Shown in pieces: positions 26,517 to 34,388 of a stretch of DNA of 64,000 nucleotides (position 1 is the first letter of the stretch; each line of letters opens with the position of its first letter). The notes beneath the pieces are model-generated. The model ran no database searches. It had not been told where the DNA came from and was given only the letters and a program-made list of their open reading frames with translations. Origin of the DNA: Rhodobacter flavimaris (lineage in GTDB: Bacteria > Pseudomonadota > Alphaproteobacteria > Rhodobacterales > Rhodobacteraceae); NCBI RefSeq assembly GCF_021378075.1, contig NZ_JAJUOS010000005.1, forward strand, positions 62,001-126,000, in the 5' to 3' direction. Both the position numbers and the translations under genes were made by a program.

Positions 26517-27208
26517 CCGGACTGACGCCCGAAGAAGCCACGGCCCTGATGCTCTCGCTGCGTGTGGCGGGGGTGGCGGTGCTGACCTCGCTGCCAGTCG
26601 GGCTGGCGGTGGCGATGGTGCTGGCGCGGGGGCGCTGGCCGGGGCTGTGGCTGCTGAATGCGCTGGTGCATCTGCCGCTGATCCTGCCGCCGGTGGTCAC
26701 CGGCTATTTCCTGCTGCTGGCCTTCGGGCGCAAAGGGCCGGTGGGCGCCTTTCTTGAACAGGCCTTCGGGCTGGTCTTCGCCTTTCGCTGGACAGGGGCT
26801 GCGCTGGCGGCAGCGGTCATGGGCTTTCCGCTGATGGTGCGCGCCATGCGATTGGCGATCGAGGCCGTGGACCCCAGGCTTGAAGAGGCGGCAAGCACCC
26901 TTGGCGCCTCACGCCTTGCGGTCTTTCGCAGCGTGACCCTGCCGCTGATCCTGCCCGGCGTGATCGCGGGCGCGGTGCTGGCCTTCGCCAAGGCGATGGG
27001 CGAGTTCGGCGCCACCATCACCTTCGTGTCGAACATTCCCGGGCAGACGCAGACCCTGCCCTTGGCGATCTACACTGCGCTGCAACTGCCCGGTCAAAGC
27101 GCGCTCGCCGGGCGCTTGGCACTGATCTCGGTCATCGTCGCCATCGGCGCGGTACTGCTGTCCGAGTTCATCGCGCGCCGCGTCGCCGCGCGGATCAGGG
27201 GGGCGTGA
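26513..27208 (+). CDS. modB: molybdate ABC transporter permease
   Basis: 231 residues with about five to six transmembrane helices and the EAA loop EEAASTLGASRLAVFRSVTLP around residues 120-140. Forms the membrane channel of ModABC. Overlaps modA and modC by 4 bp each. Confidence 0.94.
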   Translation: MTGLTPEEATALMLSLRVAGVAVLTSLPVGLAVAMVLARGRWPGLWLLNALVHLPLILPPVVTGYFLLLAFGRKGPVGAFLEQAFGLVFAFRWTGAALAAAVMGFPLMVRAMRLAIEAVDPRLEEAASTLGASRLAVFRSVTLPLILPGVIAGAVLAFAKAMGEFGATITFVSNIPGQTQTLPLAIYTALQLPGQSALAGRLALISVIVAIGAVLLSEFIARRVAARIRGA

Positions 27209-28293
27209 TGCTGGAGGTCTCGCTGCGCCATGATTTCGGCAGCTTCGCACTGGATGCGGCCTTCACCGCGCCTGCCGGGGTCACGGCGCTGTTTGGCGCC
27301 TCGGGCAGCGGCAAGACGACGGTCGTGAATACGGTCGCCGGGTTGATGCGCCCCGATGCGGGGCGGGTGGTGGCGCAGGGCGAGGTCTTGCTCAATACCG
27401 CCGCCGGGATTTGCCTGCCGCCGAACCGCCGCCGCATCGGTTACGTTTTTCAGGACGCGCGGCTCTTTCCGCATCTGGACGTGCGCGCGAACCTGTTGTT
27501 CGGCGCGCGCTTTGCCCCGCGCGGCGCCACGGGCCCCGCCTTCGACCGTGTCGTCGAGATGCTTGGCATCGGCGCGCTGCTTGAGCGCCGCCCCGGCGCG
27601 CTCTCGGGCGGCGAAAAGGCGCGCGTTGCCATTGGCCGCGCCCTGCTGTCCAAACCGCGCCTGCTGCTGATGGACGAGCCGCTGGCCGCCCTCGACGCCC
27701 CGCGCCGGGCCGAGATCCTGCCCTTCGTCGAGCGGTTGCGCGATGCGGGTCTGCCCATTCTCTACGTCAGCCATTCGGTGGCCGAGGTCGCCCGCCTTGC
27801 CGATACGCTGGTGGTGCTGGGGGAAGGCCGCATCCTGGCCTCGGGCCGGGCCGAGGATGTTCTGGCAGACCCCGCGCTTGCCGCACAGTTCGGCGCGCAA
27901 GAGGCCGGCGCCCTGCTGCGCGCCCGCGTTCTGGGAACCGATGCCGACGGGCTGACACGGCTGCAAACGGCAACCGGAACTGTCTGGGTCTCGCAACCCG
28001 CGCCGGTGGGGGCCGAGCTGCGCATCCGCATCCACGCCAGCGACGTGATCCTTGCGCGCGAGGCGCCACAGGGCCTCTCGGCCCTCAACATCCTGCCCGG
28101 ACGGGTCGAGAAGATCGAAACCGACAGCGGCCAGCGCGCCTGGGTTCAACTGCGCATGGGCGACGAGGCGATCCTTGCGCGCCTCACCCAACGCTCGGTC
28201 ACGGCGCTTGGGCTGGCGCCCGGCGTGCCCTGCCATGCGATCCTAAAATCGGTCGCGGTGGCGCGCGACGATCTGGCAGAGACGCATAAATGA
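27205..28293 (+). CDS. modC: molybdate ABC transporter ATP-binding protein
   Basis: 362 residues. Walker A GASGSGKT (about 31-38), Q-loop VFQDARLF, signature LSGGEKAR, Walker B LLLMDEPL and the switch His of YVSHS are intact. The last about 130 residues contain the TOBE/Mop-like regulatory domain typical of ModC, which can bind oxyanion and inhibit transport. Last gene of modABC. Confidence 0.94.
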   Translation: MMLEVSLRHDFGSFALDAAFTAPAGVTALFGASGSGKTTVVNTVAGLMRPDAGRVVAQGEVLLNTAAGICLPPNRRRIGYVFQDARLFPHLDVRANLLFGARFAPRGATGPAFDRVVEMLGIGALLERRPGALSGGEKARVAIGRALLSKPRLLLMDEPLAALDAPRRAEILPFVERLRDAGLPILYVSHSVAEVARLADTLVVLGEGRILASGRAEDVLADPALAAQFGAQEAGALLRARVLGTDADGLTRLQTATGTVWVSQPAPVGAELRIRIHASDVILAREAPQGLSALNILPGRVEKIETDSGQRAWVQLRMGDEAILARLTQRSVTALGLAPGVPCHAILKSVAVARDDLAETHK

Positions 28294-28323
28294 AAAGGCG
28301 CGCAGGCCCCTGCCCGCGCGCCT
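28291..28323 (-). terminator. rho-independent terminator of the Hsp20 gene
   Basis: Read on the minus strand, AGGCGCGC (28323-28316) pairs with GCGCGCCT (28303-28296) around a GC-rich loop and is followed by TTTTCA. It overlaps the end of modC and may also slow plus-strand transcripts, but the T-run favours the minus strand. Confidence 0.65.
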
Positions 28324-28342
28324 GAAGGGATGTGAAGAGCGC

Positions 28343-28807
28343 TTAGGCCTCCAGCGTCTCGACGGCCTTGGCCTCGACGGTGTTCGGCCCGGCAATCTCG
28401 ATCCGGCGGGGTTTCAGCGCCTCGGGCACCTCGCGCACCAGCTCGATATGCAGCATCCCGTCGGCATGGCTCGCTCCGGTGACCTTCATATGATCGGCCA
28501 GCGCGAAGCGGCGCTCAAACGCGCGGGTGGCGATCCCGCGGTGCAGGTAGGTACGGGCGGCCTCTTCCTCGGCCTTCTTGCCGGAAACGATCAGCGCGCC
28601 TTCCCGCAGTTCCACGTTCAGCTCATCCGAGCCGAAGCCCGCGACGGCGATCGAGATGCGATAGGCGTTCTCGTCGGTTTTCTCGATATTGTAGGGGGGA
28701 TAGGTCGGCTGGGCCACCTCAGCCGAAAGCACACGATCCATCATGTCAGCCACACGGTCGAAGCCGACGGTGGCACGGTAAAGCGGCGAAAAGTCAAAAC
28801 TACGCAT
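28343..28807 (-). CDS. Hsp20 family small heat-shock protein
   Basis: 154 residues of the IbpA class, an ATP-independent holdase that binds unfolding proteins. The N-terminal MRSFDFSPLYRATVGFDR matches IbpA N-termini; the alpha-crystallin domain spans about 40-130 with NAYRISIAVAGF and HRGIATRAFERRFALADHM; a C-terminal RIEI motif stands in for the I-x-I oligomerisation tail. ATG 28807 has GAGGATGAG upstream. A heat-shock-type promoter candidate lies about 40 bp upstream. Confidence 0.92.
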   Translation of the reverse strand: MRSFDFSPLYRATVGFDRVADMMDRVLSAEVAQPTYPPYNIEKTDENAYRISIAVAGFGSDELNVELREGALIVSGKKAEEEAARTYLHRGIATRAFERRFALADHMKVTGASHADGMLHIELVREVPEALKPRRIEIAGPNTVEAKAVETLEA

Positions 28808-28845
28808 GGTCTCATCCTCAACTGAGCGATGTCGTCTAGCCCTCC

Positions 28846-28871
28846 GCATCGGGACGGGCGGTTCATCCAAG
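28846..28871 (-). promoter_or_regulatory. candidate sigma32 (RpoH) promoter of the Hsp20 gene
   Basis: Minus strand CTTGGAT (28871-28865), an 11-bp gap, then CCCGATGC (28853-28846). This is close to the RpoH consensus CTTGAAA / CCCCATnT and correctly placed for the gene. Confidence 0.4.
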
Positions 28872-28930
28872 GCCCTTGCGGCGCCTCGGTCAGACTGATC
28901 TGGGGAAGGGGAAACGTGGTTTCAAGACCC

Positions 28931-29701
28931 TCAGGGCCGCAGGAACTTGGCCCCGTCGCTACGCGTCGCAAGCGAGCGCGTGGCAGGCGCGCGATTGGCC
29001 ATCACCGCCTCGATGTCGGCCACGCGACTGACCAGCGTGCCCAGAGAAACCGGCCGGTCATTCAGACGCGCCTTGGCCGAGATGACCGAGACGATCCGCA
29101 TCACCCCGTCGCGCAGCGCAAAGACCGGAGCACCCGAAGATCCGAAGTCGATCGAGCAATCCATCAGCACGACATCGTCGGGCCGGTCGAGCACCTTGCA
29201 AAGCTTTTGCAGCGAAGGCGCCTCGGCCCGGTCGTGGGCGTAGGACACAACGCCCACATCCTCACCCCGGTGCGGAGGGGTGTCGATCGCGAAGGGTTGC
29301 AACTGCGGCAGACGGATCGGCTGGTCCAGCTCGACCAGCGCCAGATCCCAGGCGACGCGGTCGAAACGGTCTGGCCCCTGGTAGAGGTAAGAGGGATGCG
29401 CAACCGCCCGCCGCGCACCGCGATAGGCGACCGCGCGCCCGTTGCGCAGACCCGCCCGGAACTCGATCTCATCGGCGGAGATCATCTGCCCGGTGTGGCT
29501 GTCGAACAGGCAATGCGCCGCAGTCAGCACCAGATCCGGCGCGATCAACGTTCCGGTGCAAAACCCCGTCCCGCCGAAATCGAGCCGCCCGACCGCCTCC
29601 CAGCCACGGCTGTCCGAGCCGGTGGTCAGGCTTTGCAGCGCACTCGGCTCGGCCCGGGCGGGCGCGGCAAGCAGCAAGATGGCCAGGATCAGTCGGAGCA
29701 T
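28931..29701 (-). CDS. secreted trypsin-like serine protease (S1 family)
   Basis: 256 residues with a signal peptide (MLRLILAILLLAAPARA). Catalytic triad H63 (TAAHC), D119 (WDLALVEL) and S189 (FGSSGAPV, a variant of GDSGGP). The HC pair and C182 fit chymotrypsin-fold disulfides. Periplasmic or secreted; substrate unknown. No inhibitor or chaperone gene lies next to it. It ends 46 bp upstream-side of glcF and has separate orientation-compatible transcription on the minus strand. Confidence 0.85.
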   Translation of the reverse strand: MLRLILAILLLAAPARAEPSALQSLTTGSDSRGWEAVGRLDFGGTGFCTGTLIAPDLVLTAAHCLFDSHTGQMISADEIEFRAGLRNGRAVAYRGARRAVAHPSYLYQGPDRFDRVAWDLALVELDQPIRLPQLQPFAIDTPPHRGEDVGVVSYAHDRAEAPSLQKLCKVLDRPDDVVLMDCSIDFGSSGAPVFALRDGVMRIVSVISAKARLNDRPVSLGTLVSRVADIEAVMANRAPATRSLATRSDGAKFLRP

Positions 29702-29747
29702 GGGTGCCTCGTGGGTTGACCCTTTCTAGACCGCCCCTTGGGCGAGA

Positions 29748-31031
29748 TTAAGGCAAATCGGCCAGCGCGCGCGGCTTTGGCCCGCCTGTGGCCCAATCGA
29801 GCAGCTCGACCGTATGCACCACCGGCACCCCGGTGCCAGAGCCGATCTGGATCATGCAGCCGATATTGCCCGCCGCGATGACCTGCGGCGCCTTGGCCTC
29901 CAGCGTGGCGACCTTGCGCCGCTTGAGTTCGGCCGAAATCTCGGGCTGGAGCAGATTGTAGGTGCCGGCCGAGCCGCAGCACAGATGACTGTCGGCGGGT
30001 TCGACCACGGTGAAACCCACGCGTTTCAGCAGATCCTTGGGCGCGGTCTTGACCTGCTGACCGTGTTGCAGCGAGCAGGCCGCGTGATAGGCCACGCGCA
30101 GATCCTTGGGCGCGCCCTCGGGCAGGCCGATGCGCTGGAGAAACTCGCTGATATCGCAGGTCAGCCCCGAGACCTTGGCGGCGTCAGCGGCCATCGGATC
30201 GTTGCGGAACATATGACCGTAATCCTTGACGGTCGTGCCGCAGCCCGAGGTGTTGATGACGATCGCGTCCAGCTCGCCCTCGCCCAGATAGGCGCGGATG
30301 TTGCGTGCGGCCTGATTGTGGCTTTCCCCCTCGCGACCCATGTGATGCGTCAGTGCCCCGCAGCAGCCGAGGTTCTTCGGGATCACCACATCGCAGCCCA
30401 GACGGCGCAGCAGGCGGATCGTCGCATCGTTGATATCGGTGTTCAGCGCCCGCTGTGCGCAGCCGATCTGCAAGGCCACACGATAGCGCCGCTCTCCCAT
30501 CGCCGGGAAGGTCTGCGGATCATCGTTGCGGCTAACCGGAGGGATCTCTTTCGGGGCCATGGAAATCATCGCGCGCAGCCGCGCATCGGGCAGCAGCCCC
30601 GCGAAGGGCTTGGCGATCTTGGCGCCCAGCATCGCCAGCCGGAACCGCCCCGGATAGGGCACGATCTTCGCCAGCGTCCAGCGCAGCAGCCGGTCGAACA
30701 GCGGGCGCTTGTAGGTCTTCTCGACATGGGCGCGCGCATGGTCGATCAGATGCATGTAATGCACCCCCGAGGGGCAGGTGCTCATGCAGGCCAGACAGCT
30801 CAGGCAGCGGTCGATATGCTTGACTGTCTTCGCGTCGGCGGGTCGTCCGGCCTCAAGCATATCCTTGATCAGGTAGATCCGCCCGCGCGGGCTGTCGAGT
30901 TCATCCCCCAAGACCTGATAAGACGGGCAAGTGGCGGTGCAAAACCCGCAATGCACGCAGGATCGCAGGATCTCATTGGCGCGCGCGATGCCCGGATCGG
31001 TCAGCTGCTCAGCGGTGAAATTCGTCTGCAT
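29748..31031 (-). CDS. glcF: glycolate oxidase iron-sulfur subunit
   Basis: 427 residues. Two ferredoxin-type [4Fe-4S] motifs near the N-terminus (CVHCGFCTATCP and CLSCLACMSTCP) and two CCG domains (NLGCCGALTHH… and HLCCGSAGTYN). Carries electrons from GlcDE to the quinone pool at the membrane. Its start shares one base with the glcE stop (TGATG). Confidence 0.94.
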   Translation of the reverse strand: MQTNFTAEQLTDPGIARANEILRSCVHCGFCTATCPSYQVLGDELDSPRGRIYLIKDMLEAGRPADAKTVKHIDRCLSCLACMSTCPSGVHYMHLIDHARAHVEKTYKRPLFDRLLRWTLAKIVPYPGRFRLAMLGAKIAKPFAGLLPDARLRAMISMAPKEIPPVSRNDDPQTFPAMGERRYRVALQIGCAQRALNTDINDATIRLLRRLGCDVVIPKNLGCCGALTHHMGREGESHNQAARNIRAYLGEGELDAIVINTSGCGTTVKDYGHMFRNDPMAADAAKVSGLTCDISEFLQRIGLPEGAPKDLRVAYHAACSLQHGQQVKTAPKDLLKRVGFTVVEPADSHLCCGSAGTYNLLQPEISAELKRRKVATLEAKAPQVIAAGNIGCMIQIGSGTGVPVVHTVELLDWATGGPKPRALADLP

Positions 31032-32104
31032 CAGCCCATCCTTCCGGGGTTGAGGATACCGCGCGGATCAAAGCGCGCACGCAACCCGCGCGAGAGCGCG
31101 GCAACGGGCGCGGCCTCCGGCTCAAAGGCCGCAGCCTGACCGCGCAGGCAAATCGCATGGCCGCTATAGGGCGCGGCTTTCGCGCGAACATCGGTGCCCT
31201 CGGGCACCAAGGCCCAGATCAACCCGCCGCCCCAGTCCAGCACGACCTCGCCGCCAAGCCGCGCGATCACCCCCGGCGCCTCGGAGGGCTTGATTGAGAA
31301 CCGCCACAGATCGCCCGAACGCCCATGGAAAGGCCGGACCTCGGCCAGATCAGCCCAAATCGCGGCACTCCCATCACGCTCGATCCGCGCACCATAGGGC
31401 GCCAGCAACGCGGCCAGCCGCTCCGCGCGATAGGCGACCGATTCCGCCAACCCCTCGACCCGAACGACAGCACCCAGCCCCGGCAACCACCCCGCACCCG
31501 ACACGTCGTAGGGCGAGCCAAGCGCGCGCGACAGCGCCGCCACCGCCTCACCCGCGGGAATATCCATCACCACGCTCGCCTGCGCAGGCGCCGCGGGCAG
31601 CAGCTTGAAGGCGACCTTGCTCAGCACCCCCAAGGTGCCCCAGCTTCCGGCCATCAGCTTCACCAGATCATAGCCGGTGACATTCTTCATCACCCGCCCG
31701 CCGTTCTTCACCACGGTGCCCGCCCCATCGACGTAACGCACCCCGATCAGACTGTCGCGGCAAGCCCCCGCCTGCACCCGCCGCGGCCCCGAAACATTCG
31801 CCGCCACCACACCGCCGATGGTGCTCTCGCCGGATGCGCCCAGCAACGCGCCCCACCGCGCAGGCTCGAAGGGCAGCCGCTGCCCCTCCGCGGCAATCGC
31901 TGCCTCAACCTCGGCCAAGGGCGTCCCCGCCCCGACCACCAGCGTCAGGGCCCCGGGCTCGTAAAGCGAAATCCCCGAGATCCCGACCTCCAGAACCTCG
32001 CCCGCACCGCGCCCCACCGGTCGCGTTCCACCACCCACAATATCCAGCGGGCCCGTGGCCGCACGGATCGCCTCGGCCAGTTGCCCCTCGCTCTCAACCT
32101 TCAT
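31031..32104 (-). CDS. glcE: glycolate oxidase FAD-binding subunit
   Basis: 357 residues of the FAD-binding PCMH fold, shorter than GlcD and lacking part of its C-terminal domain, as usual for GlcE. Motifs: STIGGVVAANVSGPRRV and the …GRVMKNVTGYDLVKLMAGSWGTLGV segment. Second flavoprotein chain of the glycolate oxidase. A GC-rich hairpin repeat lies in the 66-bp gap from glcD. Confidence 0.93.
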   Translation of the reverse strand: MKVESEGQLAEAIRAATGPLDIVGGGTRPVGRGAGEVLEVGISGISLYEPGALTLVVGAGTPLAEVEAAIAAEGQRLPFEPARWGALLGASGESTIGGVVAANVSGPRRVQAGACRDSLIGVRYVDGAGTVVKNGGRVMKNVTGYDLVKLMAGSWGTLGVLSKVAFKLLPAAPAQASVVMDIPAGEAVAALSRALGSPYDVSGAGWLPGLGAVVRVEGLAESVAYRAERLAALLAPYGARIERDGSAAIWADLAEVRPFHGRSGDLWRFSIKPSEAPGVIARLGGEVVLDWGGGLIWALVPEGTDVRAKAAPYSGHAICLRGQAAAFEPEAAPVAALSRGLRARFDPRGILNPGRMG

Positions 32105-32127
32105 CCTGCCCTGCCTTCAATGTGGTT

Positions 32128-32166
32128 CAAATATCCTCGGGGGTCCGGGGGCAGACAGCCCCCGGC
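32128..32166. repeat. GC-rich intergenic hairpin repeat, copy 2 (short form), inside the glc operon
   Basis: CAAATATCCTCGGGGG plus TCCGGGGGC-AGACA-GCCCCCGG (stem 32145-32152 with 32158-32165). Nearly identical to copy 1. Unusually it lies between two genes of one operon, glcD and glcE. Confidence 0.75.
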
Positions 32167-32170
32167 ACTC

Positions 32171-33604
32171 TCAACCGGCACGCCGCCCGGCACTTACATG
32201 CAGCGGGAACACCTTGGCAGCGTTCAGCAACCAACCCGGATCGAACACGTCCTTGACGCACATCTGCGCCTCCAGATCGGGCGCGTCGAACTGCACCTCC
32301 ATCAGGTCGCGCTTCTCGATGCCCACGCCATGCTCGCCTGTCAGGCACCCGCCCGCCTCGACACAGGCCTTCAGGATCTCGGCACCCAAGCGCTCGCATT
32401 GCTCCTGCTGGCCGGGTTCGTTGGCGTTATAAAGAATCAGCGGATGCATGTTTCCATCCCCGGCATGGAAGACGTTAGCCACCTCCAGCCCGTACTCCGC
32501 CGACAGCTCGCCAATCCGCCGCAACACCTGCGGCAGGGCCGAGACGGGGATCGTGCCGTCCAGACACATGTAATCCCCGATCTGCCCCATCGCGCCGAAG
32601 GCCGACTTGCGTCCCAGCCAGATGCGCTTGGCCTCGTCCTCGCTCTGCGCCTCGCGGAACTCGACCGGGTCATGGCGCATCGCGATCTGACGGATCAGGC
32701 CCAACTGCTCGGCGATCTCGGCCTCAGAGCCCTCGCACTCGACGATCAGCAGCGCCTCGCAATTGGGGTAGCCCGCGTGACAGAAGGCCTCGGTCGCGAC
32801 GATGCAGGGGCGGTCCATGAACTCGATGGCCACCGGCAGCACACCCGCGCGGATGATGTCGGCCACACAGGCTCCTGCGATCTCGTTCGACGAAAACCCG
32901 ATCAACACCGGGCGCGCACCCTCGGGCTTGGGCAGGATGCGCAATGTGGCCTCGGTCACGACACCCAACTGCCCTTCCGAGCCGCAGATCAGCCCCAGCA
33001 GATCCAGCCCCGCGGCATCGCAATAAGGCCCGCCGATCTCGACCACCTCACCCGCCATCGTCACCAGCTTGACGCCCAGCAGGTTATTCGTCGTCACTCC
33101 GTATTTCAGGCAATGCGCCCCGCCCGAGTTCATCCCGATATTGCCCGCGATCGCGCAGGCGAGCTGGCTTGAGGGGTCGGGCGCGTAGAACCAGCCATCG
33201 GCCTCGATCGCGCCGGTGACCGAGAGGTTCGTGCGCCCCGCCTCGACCCGCACGAAGCGGTTGTCGTAGTCGACCTCAAGCACCTGGTTCATCCGCGCCA
33301 GCCCCAGCACCACCGAATCCTCTGAGGGCATCGAGCCCCCCGCCAGACTGGTCCCGGCGCCGCGCGGCACGACCGGCACGCCCTCGGCCGCACAGATCTT
33401 CAGCGCGGCGGCGACCTCTTCGGTCGTGCGCGGCAAGACCACCGCCATGGGCTGGCAGCGATAAGCCGACAGCGCATCGCATTCATAGGCGCGCGTCTCG
33501 GCGGGATCGTCGATCACCGCATCTGCGGGAAGCGCTGCGCGCAGCCGCGCGACAATCGCCGCCTTGCGGTCCAGAACGCGCCGGCTGGGAATGGGCATAT
33601 CCAT
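32171..33604 (-). CDS. glcD: glycolate oxidase catalytic FAD-linked subunit
   Basis: 477 residues; oxidises glycolate (and D-lactate) to glyoxylate. FAD-binding PCMH domain with VVPRGAGTSLAGG (about 95-107), and the C-terminal FAD-oxidase domain with the GDGNMHP metal/substrate motif and HGVGIEKRD. ATG 33604 has GGAGGAGG upstream; an in-frame TTG two codons earlier is less likely. First gene of glcDEF. No GlcC-type regulator is visible nearby. Confidence 0.95.
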   Translation of the reverse strand: MDMPIPSRRVLDRKAAIVARLRAALPADAVIDDPAETRAYECDALSAYRCQPMAVVLPRTTEEVAAALKICAAEGVPVVPRGAGTSLAGGSMPSEDSVVLGLARMNQVLEVDYDNRFVRVEAGRTNLSVTGAIEADGWFYAPDPSSQLACAIAGNIGMNSGGAHCLKYGVTTNNLLGVKLVTMAGEVVEIGGPYCDAAGLDLLGLICGSEGQLGVVTEATLRILPKPEGARPVLIGFSSNEIAGACVADIIRAGVLPVAIEFMDRPCIVATEAFCHAGYPNCEALLIVECEGSEAEIAEQLGLIRQIAMRHDPVEFREAQSEDEAKRIWLGRKSAFGAMGQIGDYMCLDGTIPVSALPQVLRRIGELSAEYGLEVANVFHAGDGNMHPLILYNANEPGQQEQCERLGAEILKACVEAGGCLTGEHGVGIEKRDLMEVQFDAPDLEAQMCVKDVFDPGWLLNAAKVFPLHVSAGRRAG

Positions 33605-33630
33605 GAGCAACCTCCTCCGTCCGGTAAAAA

Positions 33631-33657
33631 AATATAACCAATTTTGCTATCTGGCAA
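33631..33657 (-). promoter_or_regulatory. candidate glcDEF promoter
   Basis: On the minus strand TTGCCA (33657-33652) and TATATT (33636-33631) are 15 bp apart in a locally AT-rich stretch, about 27 bp before the glcD start. TTGC-N6-GCAA overlaps the -35 and could be an operator half-site pair. The short spacer lowers confidence. Confidence 0.35.
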
Positions 33658-33686
33658 GCATTGAGTCTGCCCGCTAAGCTCTGCGC

Positions 33687-34388
33687 ATGGAAAATCTGCT
33701 GCATATCGGCCCGCTCGGGCCTCTCGACCTTGCCGCCCTGGGGCTGCTGGTCGGATCTTGGCTCTGGATCGGCTGGGTGACCGAGCGTTCGGCGCCGCAT
33801 CGCCCCTCGGTCGGCAAGCTGATGGAGGGCTACCGGCGCGAGTGGATGCGCCAGCTGGTGACGCGCCAGCCGCGCATCTTCGACAGCGCCATGGTGGACG
33901 GGTTGCGGCAATCCACGACCTTCTTCGCCTCGACCGCGCTGATTGCTATCGGCGGCGGGCTGGCGCTGATCGGCAACCCCGAGCAACTGACCGATCTGGC
34001 AGAGGAATTCGCGCTGAGCAGCGGGCCGCGCCTGCTGTGGGAAAGCCGCATCCTGACCGCCGTGCTCTTCGGCGCGAATGCCTTCCTGAAGTTCGTCTGG
34101 TCGCACCGGCTGTTTAGCTATGCCGCGATTGCCATGGCCGCCGTGCCCAATGACCCCGAAGACCCGCTGGCCTATCCGCGCGCCGAGCAGGCCGCTCGGC
34201 TCAACATCAACGCCGCCAAAAGCTTCAACCGCGGCCTGCGTGCGGTCTATTTCGCGCTGGCGTCGCTGGCCTGGCTGCTCGGGCCCTGGGCGCTGATCGC
34301 GGCGGCACTGTTCACCACGGCAATGCTGTGGCGGCGCGAATTCGCCTCGACCGCGCGCAAGGCGCTGCTGGAAAACCCGCCGGTTTAA
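33687..34388 (+). CDS. DUF599 family membrane protein
   Basis: 233 residues with about four transmembrane helices (roughly 12-32, 78-98, 122-142, 190-222) and the DUF599 signature between them (YRREWMRQLVTRQPRIFDS and the NINAAKSFNRGLRAVYF segment). Function unknown. Its TAA stop overlaps that of the convergent gene in the shared TTAA. It is divergent from glcD. Confidence 0.8.
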   Translation: MENLLHIGPLGPLDLAALGLLVGSWLWIGWVTERSAPHRPSVGKLMEGYRREWMRQLVTRQPRIFDSAMVDGLRQSTTFFASTALIAIGGGLALIGNPEQLTDLAEEFALSSGPRLLWESRILTAVLFGANAFLKFVWSHRLFSYAAIAMAAVPNDPEDPLAYPRAEQAARLNINAAKSFNRGLRAVYFALASLAWLLGPWALIAAALFTTAMLWRREFASTARKALLENPPV

